Shown here piece after piece: positions 24,696 through 34,165 of a DNA stretch of 64,000 bases. The DNA is from an uncultured Clostridia bacterium (GTDB lineage Bacteria; Bacillota; Clostridia; Christensenellales; Borkfalkiaceae): the NCBI GenBank assembly GCA_944363645.1, contig CALVUR010000002.1, forward strand, positions 1 to 64,000, written 5' to 3'. Every line of letters begins with the position of its first letter. Within the stretch, counting starts at the first letter, position 1. Below the pieces are notes generated by a model. It was not told the origin of the DNA. It ran no database searches and worked only from the letters and a program-made list of their open reading frames with translations. The position numbers and the translations under genes are program-made.

Positions 24696-25703
24696 TTACT
24701 TCGCCCCCATTCTAATTCTCGGATCGATAAAGCCATAACTTATGTCAATAACGATGCCGGCAAGTAAAGTTACAAAACAATAAAATGCTGAAAGTAGCAT
24801 GAAAAAGTCGTAGTCTTGATAGGTAATGGAATCAAGGTATAATCTACCAACGCCCGGAACAGAGAACATTGATTCAATAATGAGTGAGCCTGAAAGTACC
24901 GCAATAAAGTCGCTTAAAATTGATGGTAAAATTACAACCATAGAGTTACGCATTGCATGGCGTATGGTTGCTTGACCACGTGTTAAGCCCTTTGTCCTTG
25001 CCAAAAGCATGTACTCGTTTGTTAAAACTTCGGCAAGTTCGGCACGGGTAAACCTTACGTAACCTGCGATAGAACCTAAGCAAAGCGCAAGCACCGGCGG
25101 TAACATTGATTTAAACATCGGCCACGTAAAATAATCAAACCCGGATAACATGGTTTGTGGTAATAAGTTCCACTTAAAGCATAAGAAATATTGGATAACA
25201 AGACCTAAAACGATGGATGGGAGTGAGATAAGTAAAATAATGAATACATTTATTAACTGGTCTTGCCATTTGTTCTTTTTAAGCGCAGCAAAAATACCTA
25301 TACCTAAACCGATAGGTACGCTGATTATCGTTGAGTATAAATTGATTAAAATTGTGGGTGGAAGTTTTTCTAAAAATACATCTAAAACTGAATAACCACG
25401 GTATGATGGCAAGGAAACACCTACACCAAAGTCGCCTTCCATAAAAATGCGTTTAAGGTAGTTACCAAGTTGGATTAAAATGGGAACACGATCATAAGAC
25501 CACGTTCCGTCAGGCTTTAAAACTGCATTGGTAATGTAGCCACGAGCCACTAATCTATTTACTATAATATTCGCATCTTGTCCCTGTTGAACTGTGATTA
25601 CTATAGGTAAAAGTTTAATAAGTACGAAGCACATAAGCATTATTATGCAAAACGTCATGATCATAAGGCCTAACCTTTTCATCACATATTTGAACATATA
25701 CAT
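24696..25703 (-). CDS. oppB: Oligopeptide ABC transporter permease OppB
   Basis: Permease partner of OppC, about 335 residues. Helix 1 is at the N-terminus (LGLMIMTFCIIMLMCFVLIKLLP). The family MEGDFGVGVSLPSYRGYSVLDVFLEKLPPTILI follows, and the EAA loop is EYMLLARTKGLTRGQATIRHAMRNSM. The region between helix 1 and GDFGVG is somewhat longer than usual (VRG-like repeats, PDGTWSYDRVP). The start at 25703 (MYMFKYVMKR) is chosen for GGAG nine bases upstream; the ATG six codons earlier lies before that site. oppC begins 4 bp after its stop. Confidence 0.92.
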   Translation of the reverse strand: MYMFKYVMKRLGLMIMTFCIIMLMCFVLIKLLPIVITVQQGQDANIIVNRLVARGYITNAVLKPDGTWSYDRVPILIQLGNYLKRIFMEGDFGVGVSLPSYRGYSVLDVFLEKLPPTILINLYSTIISVPIGLGIGIFAALKKNKWQDQLINVFIILLISLPSIVLGLVIQYFLCFKWNLLPQTMLSGFDYFTWPMFKSMLPPVLALCLGSIAGYVRFTRAELAEVLTNEYMLLARTKGLTRGQATIRHAMRNSMVVILPSILSDFIAVLSGSLIIESMFSVPGVGRLYLDSITYQDYDFFMLLSAFYCFVTLLAGIVIDISYGFIDPRIRMGAK

Positions 25704-25765
25704 AATAAATTGCTCCTTCAAGTGTTATTTTTTTAGTATTTTTTATCCCCTTAATAACGCAAATT

Positions 25766-25799
25766 GACGACGGGCGAAAAATGCTTTCCGTCCGCCGTC
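25766..25799 (-). promoter_or_regulatory. Intercistronic hairpin between oppA and oppB
   Basis: GACGACGGGCG at 25766-25776 pairs with CGTCCGCCGTC at 25789-25799 (11 bp, two G-U). There is no T run, so it is more likely a 3' stabiliser or partial attenuator that favours oppA message than a full terminator. Such hairpins are common after binding-protein genes. Confidence 0.6.
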
Positions 25800-25818
25800 T
25801 CTTTACTATTAGAGAATA

Positions 25819-28404
25819 TTATTCTGTTTTAGTATATTCTGTTGTGAGATTGTTGTTGTTTGCAGCAACGAATGCAGTCCATTCAGTGTCAGTGTATTGT
25901 GGTCTTAAATATCTCATACCACCGAAGCCCATAAATAAGTTATATTCGTCTGTGATGTATGCGAATTTAGCACCTGTAACTGTTGCTGAATATTCAGATG
26001 AGGTTGGAATTGTGAAGTATTTGCCGATAACAACTTCTTCAAGTTTTGCTAAAAGTTCTAACCTTACTGCTTCGTCAACAAAGCCTGTGCCCCAGTTGTA
26101 TTTGTAAGCTTGACCGTTTGATTCAGCAATGCCGTTTAAGCATGAATACCAGTTGAAAAGCGACATTGTGTGTTCTTTGCCGGCACCTTCATAATCACCG
26201 GCAGGCATTGTGTAGGTTAACATTTCTTTTTCTACATCCCACCATGTTGAGTACATAAGACCTGCGTTTGGATCAAGGTAGCATTGTAAGAAACCAGCCG
26301 GGTCAAATGCACCACCGGTAAAGCCTGTACCAGCAGCGATATCGTATGCGCCTGACTTGAAGTCGTTTGCCCAACTTGCACCGGGTGAAGCGTCAAATGT
26401 AACATTGATCTTGCCTGCTAATGGTGTGCCATCAACTAATTCTTCAAACGTTTTCTTTATATATTCATAGTTACGTCTTGTGTTAGCGTTATCTGCTTTT
26501 GTACCATACTTTAATTCGATTGGTTTTGAAGCATCATAGCCATAAGATTCTGCATTTGCGGTAAGTTCTTCATAAGCCTTTTGAACAAGTTCTTTTGCTA
26601 AGGTTCTGTTCATACCGTTCATTGCTTCGTATGCAACTTCGTAACTTGGGTAAGTGTTTGCACCGTCTGTCCATGTGCCGTCTTCGTTTTGTGTGAAGCC
26701 GTAAGTTCTTAACAAACCTTCTTTAGCTTGTTGTGTATCCCTGTAAACACCACCGTTTTCTACGTCATAGTAGTATGCCGGGCCTAACAAACCTAAATTT
26801 GTTCTGTCTGAAGTATAACATGTTGCGTTATATTCATCCCTATCTAAGTAGAGTGAGAATGCCTTTCTGAAATCGTCAATAGCCAAAATACCATTGTTTC
26901 TGTCAGAGCTTGCTAATACGTCTTTGTTAGCGTAAAGGTTGATACCAAATGAACCTGTGCCTGGTGCGAAATATGTGTATTTTGAGTTTCTGTAATCGTC
27001 TTTGTGGTCAACGTCTAAACCGATATCGTCGATTTGACCTGATAAGAACTTCATCCACGCAGTGTTTACTTCTGCAACAACTTCGCAGAAAATTGCGTCA
27101 ACGTGGTATTGGTCTTGGTTGTCTTCTAAAGCGTAACCGTACCAGTTTTCGTTTCTTTCTAACTTATATGATTTACCGCTTTGGAATTCAGTTAATTTGT
27201 ATGGACCCCAACTTGCTGAAGTTGCTAAACTTGAGTTGTAGTTTGTTGTCCATAATGTTGAACCTTCAACAGGAGCTTTCTTGCATGCTTCGTAAAGTGA
27301 TTCCTTTACGAGTGGTAAAGATGCAAAACTGTATGCTGCTTCATATGAAAGTGAACCGTCTTCTTTTAAGCAAGCGATTGGTGAATCCATGCATACAACT
27401 AATTCATAGTCAGATGCAGCGTATACACCTACGTCAGCAAAGTCAACTGCTGGATATGTGTAATTTGTTACAGCAAAGTCAAGACCGCCATCAGGACCTT
27501 CTTGCCAGAAAGTAACTAATGCTTCATAAAGTGTGCTTAATGTTGCGTCAGCCTTGATTTCTGCTAAAGTTTTGCCGTGAAGTAATGCTGTATCAGCTGA
27601 TAATGAACCTTTGTAAGCATCGTTCATTGCTGCAACGAATTTTGCAGCGTCTGAATTATCATCCACAAAGCCGTAATCAGCAAGGTAATTAAATACGTAG
27701 CATGATGAATAGCCGAGTGCTTCGTTGTGGTTTGCACCAGCAAGGTTGATGATAAGGTCTTGTGGATTTGCCTCATCGATTGTGCTGTAAACACCTTCTG
27801 CACCAAACCAACCAGATTGACCTTGATATACATAAGGACGTGCGTTTTTAACTTGGATGTTTACATAGTATGTTGAAGCACGCATGTTTTGGAATTTTGG
27901 ATCTAATTGTTGTTGCATTGTGTAAACGAAGTCGTGTGCATCGATTGGTGTGCCGTCATCCCACTTTAAGTCTTTACGAAGGGTGATCTTCCAGGCGTAT
28001 CCTTCTTGACCTTCAGTGTAACCCCATTTTTCATCAACGCTTTGGGTTACGTCTTCAAGTTTTGTTGCTGCTGAATACTTAACGTCAAATCCGCCAGCAA
28101 CAATAGCATCAGCGTTCACCGCACCGTTTTCATTGTACTTTTCACCGTTTTCAAATTGATAATCGTATTCAAAGAATGGTGAAACGATGTAGTTGAGGAT
28201 TTGTGTATCGTTGTTGTCCTCATAAGTTAATTCGTTCCAGTTACTTGGTAAAACTAATGTGTAGGTTCTATAGGTATAATCACCTTCAGCGATTGGTTGA
28301 TCTTTATCATTGTCGCCGCCAACAGGTCCGCCTGGTTTTTTGCAACCTGCGAAAACACCCACTACAACAGCTAATACCATTAGCATTGCAAGTAGTTTTT
28401 TCAT
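25819..28404 (-). CDS. oppA: Oligopeptide-binding lipoprotein OppA, enlarged
   Basis: Extracellular substrate-binding protein of the SBP family 5. A signal peptide ends in the lipobox VFAGC, so Cys20 would be lipidated and hold the protein at the outer face of the membrane. Family features: WKITLRKDLKWDDGTPIDAHDFVYTMQ, WGPYKLTEFQSGKSYKLERNENW, and RKAFSLYLDRDEY. At 861 residues it is much longer than the usual 540-600. Extra sequence is spread through the protein, including a segment near residues 180-300. The transcript starts from a strong promoter 280 bp upstream, and GGAGG precedes the ATG. Confidence 0.93.
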   Translation of the reverse strand: MKKLLAMLMVLAVVVGVFAGCKKPGGPVGGDNDKDQPIAEGDYTYRTYTLVLPSNWNELTYEDNNDTQILNYIVSPFFEYDYQFENGEKYNENGAVNADAIVAGGFDVKYSAATKLEDVTQSVDEKWGYTEGQEGYAWKITLRKDLKWDDGTPIDAHDFVYTMQQQLDPKFQNMRASTYYVNIQVKNARPYVYQGQSGWFGAEGVYSTIDEANPQDLIINLAGANHNEALGYSSCYVFNYLADYGFVDDNSDAAKFVAAMNDAYKGSLSADTALLHGKTLAEIKADATLSTLYEALVTFWQEGPDGGLDFAVTNYTYPAVDFADVGVYAASDYELVVCMDSPIACLKEDGSLSYEAAYSFASLPLVKESLYEACKKAPVEGSTLWTTNYNSSLATSASWGPYKLTEFQSGKSYKLERNENWYGYALEDNQDQYHVDAIFCEVVAEVNTAWMKFLSGQIDDIGLDVDHKDDYRNSKYTYFAPGTGSFGINLYANKDVLASSDRNNGILAIDDFRKAFSLYLDRDEYNATCYTSDRTNLGLLGPAYYYDVENGGVYRDTQQAKEGLLRTYGFTQNEDGTWTDGANTYPSYEVAYEAMNGMNRTLAKELVQKAYEELTANAESYGYDASKPIELKYGTKADNANTRRNYEYIKKTFEELVDGTPLAGKINVTFDASPGASWANDFKSGAYDIAAGTGFTGGAFDPAGFLQCYLDPNAGLMYSTWWDVEKEMLTYTMPAGDYEGAGKEHTMSLFNWYSCLNGIAESNGQAYKYNWGTGFVDEAVRLELLAKLEEVVIGKYFTIPTSSEYSATVTGAKFAYITDEYNLFMGFGGMRYLRPQYTDTEWTAFVAANNNNLTTEYTKTE

Positions 28405-28488
28405 TTTTTATATTTCCTCCAAAAATATTTCTTATTTTTTAACCTGTGCTCTTAGTATGCGCATGCTTATATCATTATATAAAAGGTC

Positions 28489-28509
28489 GCTTAAAAAAAT
28501 TTTTTAAGC
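28489..28509 (-). promoter_or_regulatory. Palindrome in the oppA leader
   Basis: GCTTAAAAAA-A-TTTTTTAAGC, a perfect 10-bp inverted repeat about 85 bases before the oppA ATG and downstream of its promoter. It could be a weak attenuator stem or a repressor site. Confidence 0.4.
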
Positions 28510-28683
28510 AAATTTGGCAATTTTTTATCTTTAATTTTGTTGCCACATAATTTGTAAATTTGCCGTTTATTGCAAAATTCCGCTTTTTATCTTAAAATTT
28601 AACAAAATAAAGTGTTAAAGCGATTGCTTATTTGTTTTGTTAGAAAAAACAGTTGATTGTCTACGAAAAACAAATATAACAAA

Positions 28684-28712
28684 AGTATACTCATCTTATA
28701 TGCCGTTGTCAA
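28684..28712 (-). promoter_or_regulatory. Promoter of the opp operon
   Basis: Minus strand TTGACA (28707-28712), exactly 17 bp, TATACT (28684-28689). The predicted leader to oppA is about 270 bases, long enough for control structures. Confidence 0.75.
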
Positions 28713-29460
28713 ATATTTTATAAAATTATTCAATAAATTTTGTGATTTTTGTTTTAATTTGTGCAACTTGCACAATCAAATATCTTTAAATTTTCATTTT
28801 TATAGTTAAAAATAAAACAAATTTTTAAAAATAGGCTGTTTATCTCGCTTTTTAAGCATAAATGCTTAAATTTAATATATTTTTTCGCTTTGGCTTTTTG
28901 CCCAATAACTTGTAAAATTTACCATTTTTTAACCATTTTTTGACAAAATTCAACATTTTTTTGACAAAATATTAAAATTTAAAAATAATTGTCAATCAAA
29001 AAATCATTTTTTCGCTCTTTACTTTGTTAAAGTTACACAAATACAAAAACATGTTATTGTTTGCCAATAAGCGACAAATTTTCCACAATTTTCACCCCAC
29101 CGTTTAACTATCATAAAAGCATTGATATAACCATCACAATTTTTTATCCTTTGTTTTTGTGGTTTTTTATTTTCAGCAGCGTAAATTTAACCTTTTTTAT
29201 GTTGCAAGTTTAATGATTTTTAATATGCAAAATTCACATTTCAGATATCCAAAGTTTAACCGCAACAGTTTAAATTTTTATTGATTTATATAAAAAGGGG
29301 CGAAGGATGTGAAAAAACGCATACATCCCCCGCCCTGAACGGCAAATTTACATAAAAAGGCAGTATAAAAAAGCCTTTTTGCAAAAAATTTAATTTAAAA
29401 CCAACCATTTGCTTTAATCTTACTTAATCACCACTTAATAACCGCACCAAAACCGCCAAA

Positions 29461-32460
29461 TTATTCATAAAAACCTTTGATAACCGTCCTATTGACGGAC
29501 TTTTTGTTTTTTGTATCGTTAGTGTATTTACAATATGGATAGCCATGACAGCCCATAAATTTACCATATTTGCCATTACGCTCAACCAAAAAATCGCCAC
29601 AAGCGGGACAGCGGTTGTTTCTTACAACGGCGGATATGTCATTGATTGTGTAATTACAATAGGGGTAATTTGAGCATGAGTAAAACTTTGATTTTTTATC
29701 TTTTGTTTCCCTTAAAATTAGCGTGCCTGACTTACAATGCGGGCAAGCAAGGTCTTTATCCTTTTTTAATTTTATCAAACTTGGGTTTTCGACCTTGATA
29801 TTTTTTTCTATTTCTTGAACAAAACAAGAAGGGTTGTTATTGTTTGACAAAATATAAACTATTGAGCGTGTGCGTGTTAAGGCGACATAAAACAAACGCC
29901 TTTCTTCAGCAAAGGAAAAACTACTTTTGCCACACAAAACATAATTAATCAAAGGATCGTCTTCAATGCGGTTTGGAAAACCATTTTTACCGCCGTCCCC
30001 ACTGATTAAAATTACATAATCACTTTCAAGACCTTTTGAAGAATGTACAGTTTTATATGTAATTTTCATTTGTGGAAAATCTTTACTGCAAAGTGTGTTA
30101 TTGACTACGCTAAATAATCCGCTTTCAAGTATAGGTTTTATGTCGGCACGGTTTCTGCCAAGCACCAAAACATTAGCGGACTTATTCATTTTTTCAATAT
30201 TTTTAAGAGCCTTATAAAACGCACCCGATTTATTGTTGTCGTGATAGATAAGCCTTATTGGATCTTTTTGGCTTTTGGCTGATTTAATGTGTTTTTTCAA
30301 CTGCTCGCTGTTGGCGGTAATAAAAGGCTCGACTATGTCTTGCAATTCTTGTGAGTTACGGTGAGTGGTCGTGATAAAGTTTTGCTTTGGCTTACCAAAA
30401 TATTTACCAAAGTTGACAAACAAATCGATATCGCACCCGGCAAACCTATAAATTGCCTGCCAGTCATCACCAACGGCAAACAGTTTTGCGTTTCCGTGCT
30501 TAATAATTGCCTTTAAAAAGTCTGCCCTACTTTTAGATATATCTTGAAATTCGTCGACGATTACGTACTTATACCTATAACCATTTAAGTGTTGCAATGC
30601 GTTTTTCGATTGCAAAATCATATCGTCAAAGTCAATCTTATCTTTTTCACGCAAAATTTGAATATAATAATTGTAAATTTCTTTACAGATATCAAAAAAG
30701 TTTTTTGCACGGGCATAATCGTAAGTGTAAAAGTCGGGTGCTTTTTTTAACAATTCTTCAAAACCACCTTCATCGGGATATTGAGATTTGTAAAGGTTTA
30801 AAAATGTTGTTACTAAATTGAAAAATGAACTTAAATCTTGACCTTCGTAAATTGAATACAGACTGTCAACAATCTGCTTTTCGTCAAGGGGCGAAAATTG
30901 GACGCCGTGTTCTTTCAATTTACTTTCTAAATTGGTAAAAATTTGATTGTTTTTAAATTCGTATGAGTAAGTTTCAATGCAGGTTGTATTGTTTTCTTTG
31001 TGGATGTTGCGCTTCCACTCGATACCATTTAAATACTCTATTTCTTCCTCTTTTGAATACTGTGGCGTTCTGCCGTTTTCGTTTATACCGTAATGTTCGA
31101 TGTAAATATCGTACTTTGGCAAGTAAAAATCGGGCGTATACTGACGCTTTTCTAATGTGGCAGTCTTAATTTTATATGGGCTTTCGTATTCATATTCGAT
31201 ACCGTTAACAAACAAATAGTTTGCAATGGATAATTCTTCATTGCTTTTAACATATTCCTTTTGGAATGTTGTCCTTTTGTTTTCGTCGGTCGTGCTTTTT
31301 TGCAAACGGTCTTTTAACGTTACGAAGTCCTTTGACTTTAAATCGGCAAGTTTTTCGCCTTCCGTTTTGTAATCTTCTTCATCGAAAGGATACAAATAAA
31401 AGGTGAAGTAATCAAAAATTTGTCTTGCAAGCGCTGGTCTTTTTGGTAATTCTTCATCAAAAAAACCTTTGATATAATTTAAAAATTGATCTTCAACAGC
31501 CCTTTTACTACCGTTATATAAGTTTAAAATTTCATAACCTAAACCGTGGAAGGTTTTTACCTTGATATTTTTATTTATTTTGCTAATCTTTTGCTCTAAA
31601 TCGGTGGCGGAATTTTTAGAGTAAGATAGCAACAAAATTTCATTTTCGGTGGCTTTATTTGTGCTTAAAAGCCATTTAACCTTACCGCAAATTGTAAGCG
31701 TTTTGCCAGCACCTGCGCCAGCAACAGTCAAGTTTGCGTAAGAATCACATAAACAAGCACGTCGTTGGTCGTCGTCAAGACTTTTGCCGTTTACGTCATC
31801 AAAAATTGGCTCATTTAAATGCTTTAAAATGTATTCTTCATTATGCCTGTCGATAAGTTTTTCATCAAGTTTTGGTATTTGATAATAACCTATATTTAAA
31901 CCCTTAATGTCATCGATAATTTTTCTTGCTTTTTGTAATACGGTTTCTGCATTTTTTTCGTCTATATAATCTTCGCCAAGCGATGTGATTATCGCATTAA
32001 AATCATTGATTAAACTGTGTTTTCTAACTATTTTATCATAGTTATCATAAAGTACGCCAAAGTCCTTTATGTAAGTCAAATATTGCTCTTTCTGGGCGCA
32101 ATTTGCCGGAATTGAAAACTTACCAACACTTAACACAATTTGATTGATTTGATTGATTTTTTCAATATCATACCCGTCTATGTGTTCGATTATTTGATCT
32201 ATTTTATCATTTTCGATTATTAAATCGAACTTGGTTTTTAACTCGCTTATGGTGGCGTTATGGTTGTCGACTTCATTTTTTAAATCTTCAAACGCCGTAA
32301 TTAGATTTTGTTCTTTTTTTAAACCTTTTAGGCTTTGTAAAATCTTTAAAGTTTCTTCCTTAATTTGTACATGAGAAAAATCTTTTAAACTTTGCTTGAT
32401 ACGAGATTTTTCTTTTTGTAATTTTTTAACATTGATAAAGTTTTTAATAAATTTAAACAT
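29461..32460 (-). CDS. UvrD/Rep-type (helicase IV-like) helicase with nuclease-like insert and zinc fingers
   Basis: A 999-residue superfamily 1 helicase. Residues 1-230 are coiled-coil-rich. Walker A AGAGAGKTLT lies near 247-256, motif II is VDEFQD (about 655), and motif VI is YVALTRTRSIVYIL. Inserted between motifs I and II, about 405-460, is a PD-(D/E)XK-like unit: SNEELSIANYLFVNGIEYEYE, YTPDFYLPKYDIYIEHYG. The C-terminus has two topoisomerase-type C4 zinc fingers (CPHC ... CSNYPYC and CPAC ... CHGYPYC). Helicase IV (HelD of E. coli) proteins share much of this plan. A DNA repair or recombination role is likely, and defence is a possibility the context does not support. Monocistronic. Confidence 0.85.
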   Translation of the reverse strand: MFKFIKNFINVKKLQKEKSRIKQSLKDFSHVQIKEETLKILQSLKGLKKEQNLITAFEDLKNEVDNHNATISELKTKFDLIIENDKIDQIIEHIDGYDIEKINQINQIVLSVGKFSIPANCAQKEQYLTYIKDFGVLYDNYDKIVRKHSLINDFNAIITSLGEDYIDEKNAETVLQKARKIIDDIKGLNIGYYQIPKLDEKLIDRHNEEYILKHLNEPIFDDVNGKSLDDDQRRACLCDSYANLTVAGAGAGKTLTICGKVKWLLSTNKATENEILLLSYSKNSATDLEQKISKINKNIKVKTFHGLGYEILNLYNGSKRAVEDQFLNYIKGFFDEELPKRPALARQIFDYFTFYLYPFDEEDYKTEGEKLADLKSKDFVTLKDRLQKSTTDENKRTTFQKEYVKSNEELSIANYLFVNGIEYEYESPYKIKTATLEKRQYTPDFYLPKYDIYIEHYGINENGRTPQYSKEEEIEYLNGIEWKRNIHKENNTTCIETYSYEFKNNQIFTNLESKLKEHGVQFSPLDEKQIVDSLYSIYEGQDLSSFFNLVTTFLNLYKSQYPDEGGFEELLKKAPDFYTYDYARAKNFFDICKEIYNYYIQILREKDKIDFDDMILQSKNALQHLNGYRYKYVIVDEFQDISKSRADFLKAIIKHGNAKLFAVGDDWQAIYRFAGCDIDLFVNFGKYFGKPKQNFITTTHRNSQELQDIVEPFITANSEQLKKHIKSAKSQKDPIRLIYHDNNKSGAFYKALKNIEKMNKSANVLVLGRNRADIKPILESGLFSVVNNTLCSKDFPQMKITYKTVHSSKGLESDYVILISGDGGKNGFPNRIEDDPLINYVLCGKSSFSFAEERRLFYVALTRTRSIVYILSNNNNPSCFVQEIEKNIKVENPSLIKLKKDKDLACPHCKSGTLILRETKDKKSKFYSCSNYPYCNYTINDISAVVRNNRCPACGDFLVERNGKYGKFMGCHGYPYCKYTNDTKNKKSVNRTVIKGFYE

Positions 32461-32587
32461 GTTTACCCCAAACTTTTAAAAAGTTGTTTTAAAATTTATA
32501 ACTTGCAAATATTTTACCATAACTAACTTAAAAAATCAATCGGTAAAACTTTTACTTTTTTTCAAAAATGCGCCGACTTTTTTAGCG

Positions 32588-32623
32588 AAAAAGTGGGGAT
32601 AATGGGCTTATAGCCCTACTTTT
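32588..32623 (+). repeat. Dispersed nested palindrome, copy 10
   Basis: AAAAAGTGG, GGATAATGGGCTTATAG, CCCTACTTTT. It lies between the mrp terminator and the helicase gene; one G-to-A change in the right arm. Confidence 0.85.
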
Positions 32624-32636
32624 GGAAAAATATAAT

Positions 32637-32665
32637 AAAAAAAGCAGGGGTATGCCCTGCTTTTT
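32637..32665 (-). terminator. mrp terminator
   Basis: AAAAGCAGGG/CCCTGCTTTT stem with a five-base loop and A/T runs on both sides. Confidence 0.85.
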
Positions 32666-32687
32666 AAATTTTATAAATTATTTTGCC

Positions 32688-33500
32688 TTACATAAACTTT
32701 TTACAGAATTCTTCGATAGCGTTTACTTCGTTTAATTCGATTAAACCGTGGTCGCAAAGGTTTGCAACATTTTTATCGAAAGGAAGTTCGCAATAGTTTT
32801 CAATGTTGTGCATTTTTGCGATTTGTTGGGTGTTGCCTTTGCCGAAAATGTAATGTTTTTCACCACACTTATCGCAAACAAAGTAAGACATGTTTTCAAC
32901 AACGCCAACGATGGGGATATTCATCATTTCAGCCATCTTAACAGCCTTTTCAACTATCATTGAAACCAAGTCTTGTGGGCTTGTTACAACGATAATGCCA
33001 TCAACCTTTATTGATTGGAAAACGGTAAGCGGAACGTCGCCTGTACCCGGTGGACAGTCAATAATCATAACATCAACATCGCCCCAAAGTACGTCTGTCC
33101 AGAACTGTTTAACAACGCCAGCGATAACGGGACCACGCCAAACAACGGGGTCTGTATCGTTTTCTAAAAGCATATTTACTGACATAATTTTTGTACCTTT
33201 TTTGCTTTCTGCCGGGAATAAGCCGTGGTCGTTGCCCATTGCCTTTTCACGTATGCCGAAAGTTTTTGGAATTGATGGACCTGTTACGTCAGCATCTAAT
33301 ATAGCAGTTTTTAAGCCAAGACGTTGAGCCTCAACTGCCAAAAGTGAACTAACAAGCGATTTGCCTACGCCACCCTTACCGCTTATTACTGCGTAAACCT
33401 TTTTTACATTACTAAATTCGTTAAGTTTTTCCTTTTCGATAGTCCTTTCAGCGCAGTTTTCACTGCAGTTTGAACAATCGTGATTGCAATTTTCACTCAT
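32688..33500 (-). CDS. mrp: Mrp/NBP35-type Fe-S cluster carrier ATPase
   Basis: P-loop ATPase of the Mrp/ApbC family that holds and delivers Fe-S clusters to apo-proteins. Residues 5-16 have four cysteines (C5, C9, C12, C16), an N-terminal cluster-binding motif like that of Nbp35. The deviant Walker A is SGKGGVGKS (41-48), followed by ILDADVTGPSIPK and the switch DCPPGTGDVPLT. The family CxxC is in YFVCDKCGEKH. Length 270. AAGGTGA precedes the ATG. The Suf pair lies 1.7 kb upstream on the same strand, so the stretch 32.7-35.9 kb looks like an Fe-S assembly neighbourhood. Confidence 0.93.
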   Translation of the reverse strand: MSENCNHDCSNCSENCAERTIEKEKLNEFSNVKKVYAVISGKGGVGKSLVSSLLAVEAQRLGLKTAILDADVTGPSIPKTFGIREKAMGNDHGLFPAESKKGTKIMSVNMLLENDTDPVVWRGPVIAGVVKQFWTDVLWGDVDVMIIDCPPGTGDVPLTVFQSIKVDGIIVVTSPQDLVSMIVEKAVKMAEMMNIPIVGVVENMSYFVCDKCGEKHYIFGKGNTQQIAKMHNIENYCELPFDKNVANLCDHGLIELNEVNAIEEFCKKFM

Positions 33501-33532
33501 TTAAATCACCTTAATATTTGAAAATTTTTCAC

Positions 33533-33569
33533 AAAAAGTGGGGCTATAAGCCGATTATCGCTACTTTTT
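33533..33569 (-). repeat. Dispersed nested palindrome, copy 11
   Basis: AAAAAGTGGGGCTATAAGCC, GATTATCG, CTACTTTTT. GATTATC variant, 3' of the LOG-family gene. Confidence 0.9.
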
Positions 33570-33579
33570 AATTTTAAAG

Positions 33580-34119
33580 TTAATTATTTTCTTCCAAATA
33601 CTTAATTACTTCTTCTTGACTATTTAAGACCTGAAAATAATCTTTGTATTCGCCTATAAAACCTTCATTAAAGCCGTGTTTTACAAGTTGTGCCAAGCCG
33701 TCATAAAAGCCATTTATATTGTAAACTGCAATTTTTTTGTTGTGTCTACCGAGTTGGCGGTTAGCCTTTACGCCAAAAAATTCGTCATAAGTGCCGATAC
33801 CGCCGGGCACAGCCAAAAAGCAGTCGGCTGTTTCTTCCATAATCTGCTTTCTTTCATACATTGTTTCGCAGTAATGAACGGTGTCGCAGTCTTCAAACAA
33901 AACGCCCTGTTGAAGTTTGAAAAAGTTTGGAACTACGCCAATAAGTTTACCGCCGGTAGCCTTTACGCCACGTGCAGCCGCACCCATAAGCCCTTGCGAA
34001 CCGCCACCAAACACAAGCGTATGCCCACGCTTTGCAAGTTGGTTTGCCAAATTGTAAACAGCATCAATATATTGTTGTGCAATTTTTGTGGAAGCCGAGC
34101 CATACAAACAAATTTTCAT
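33580..34119 (-). CDS. LOG family nucleotide 5'-monophosphate phosphoribohydrolase
   Basis: Rossmann-like protein of the TIGR00730/LOG family. Characterised members cleave ribose-5-phosphate from nucleotide or cytokinin-nucleotide monophosphates. Signature motifs are complete: FGGGSQGLMGAAARG at about 37-51 and PGGIGTYDEFF (105-115), which carries the catalytic Glu, with the Arg in YERKQIM. Length 179 is typical. In anaerobic bacteria the physiological substrate is unknown; nucleotide salvage is the likely role. AGGT lies upstream of the ATG. Confidence 0.9.
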   Translation of the reverse strand: MKICLYGSASTKIAQQYIDAVYNLANQLAKRGHTLVFGGGSQGLMGAAARGVKATGGKLIGVVPNFFKLQQGVLFEDCDTVHYCETMYERKQIMEETADCFLAVPGGIGTYDEFFGVKANRQLGRHNKKIAVYNINGFYDGLAQLVKHGFNEGFIGEYKDYFQVLNSQEEVIKYLEENN

Positions 34120-34165
34120 AAGTAACCTAAGCCTTTTTTATAAGCAATAATGGGCTGAAAGGCTT

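Larger units (their letters stand above)
28405..29460. other. Long AT-rich gap upstream of oppA
   Basis: About 1,050 bp with no credible gene on either strand. It holds the oppA promoter (28684-28712), a 21-bp A/T palindrome in the leader (28489-28509), and an imperfect hairpin at about 29296-29336 (AGGGGCG ... GGATGT / ACATCC ... CGCCCT) near the helicase 3' end. The rest is A/T homopolymer-rich sequence in which I see nothing further. Confidence 0.7.

Noticed and set aside
26949..27515. A 188-residue plus-strand ORF inside oppA
   Set aside because: It is antisense to a well-supported lipoprotein gene, with Leu/Arg-biased composition typical of a shadow frame.
29461..32460. The helicase as part of a defence island
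   Set aside because: Its neighbours are housekeeping genes (mrp, suf, opp) with no restriction, toxin or phage genes nearby.
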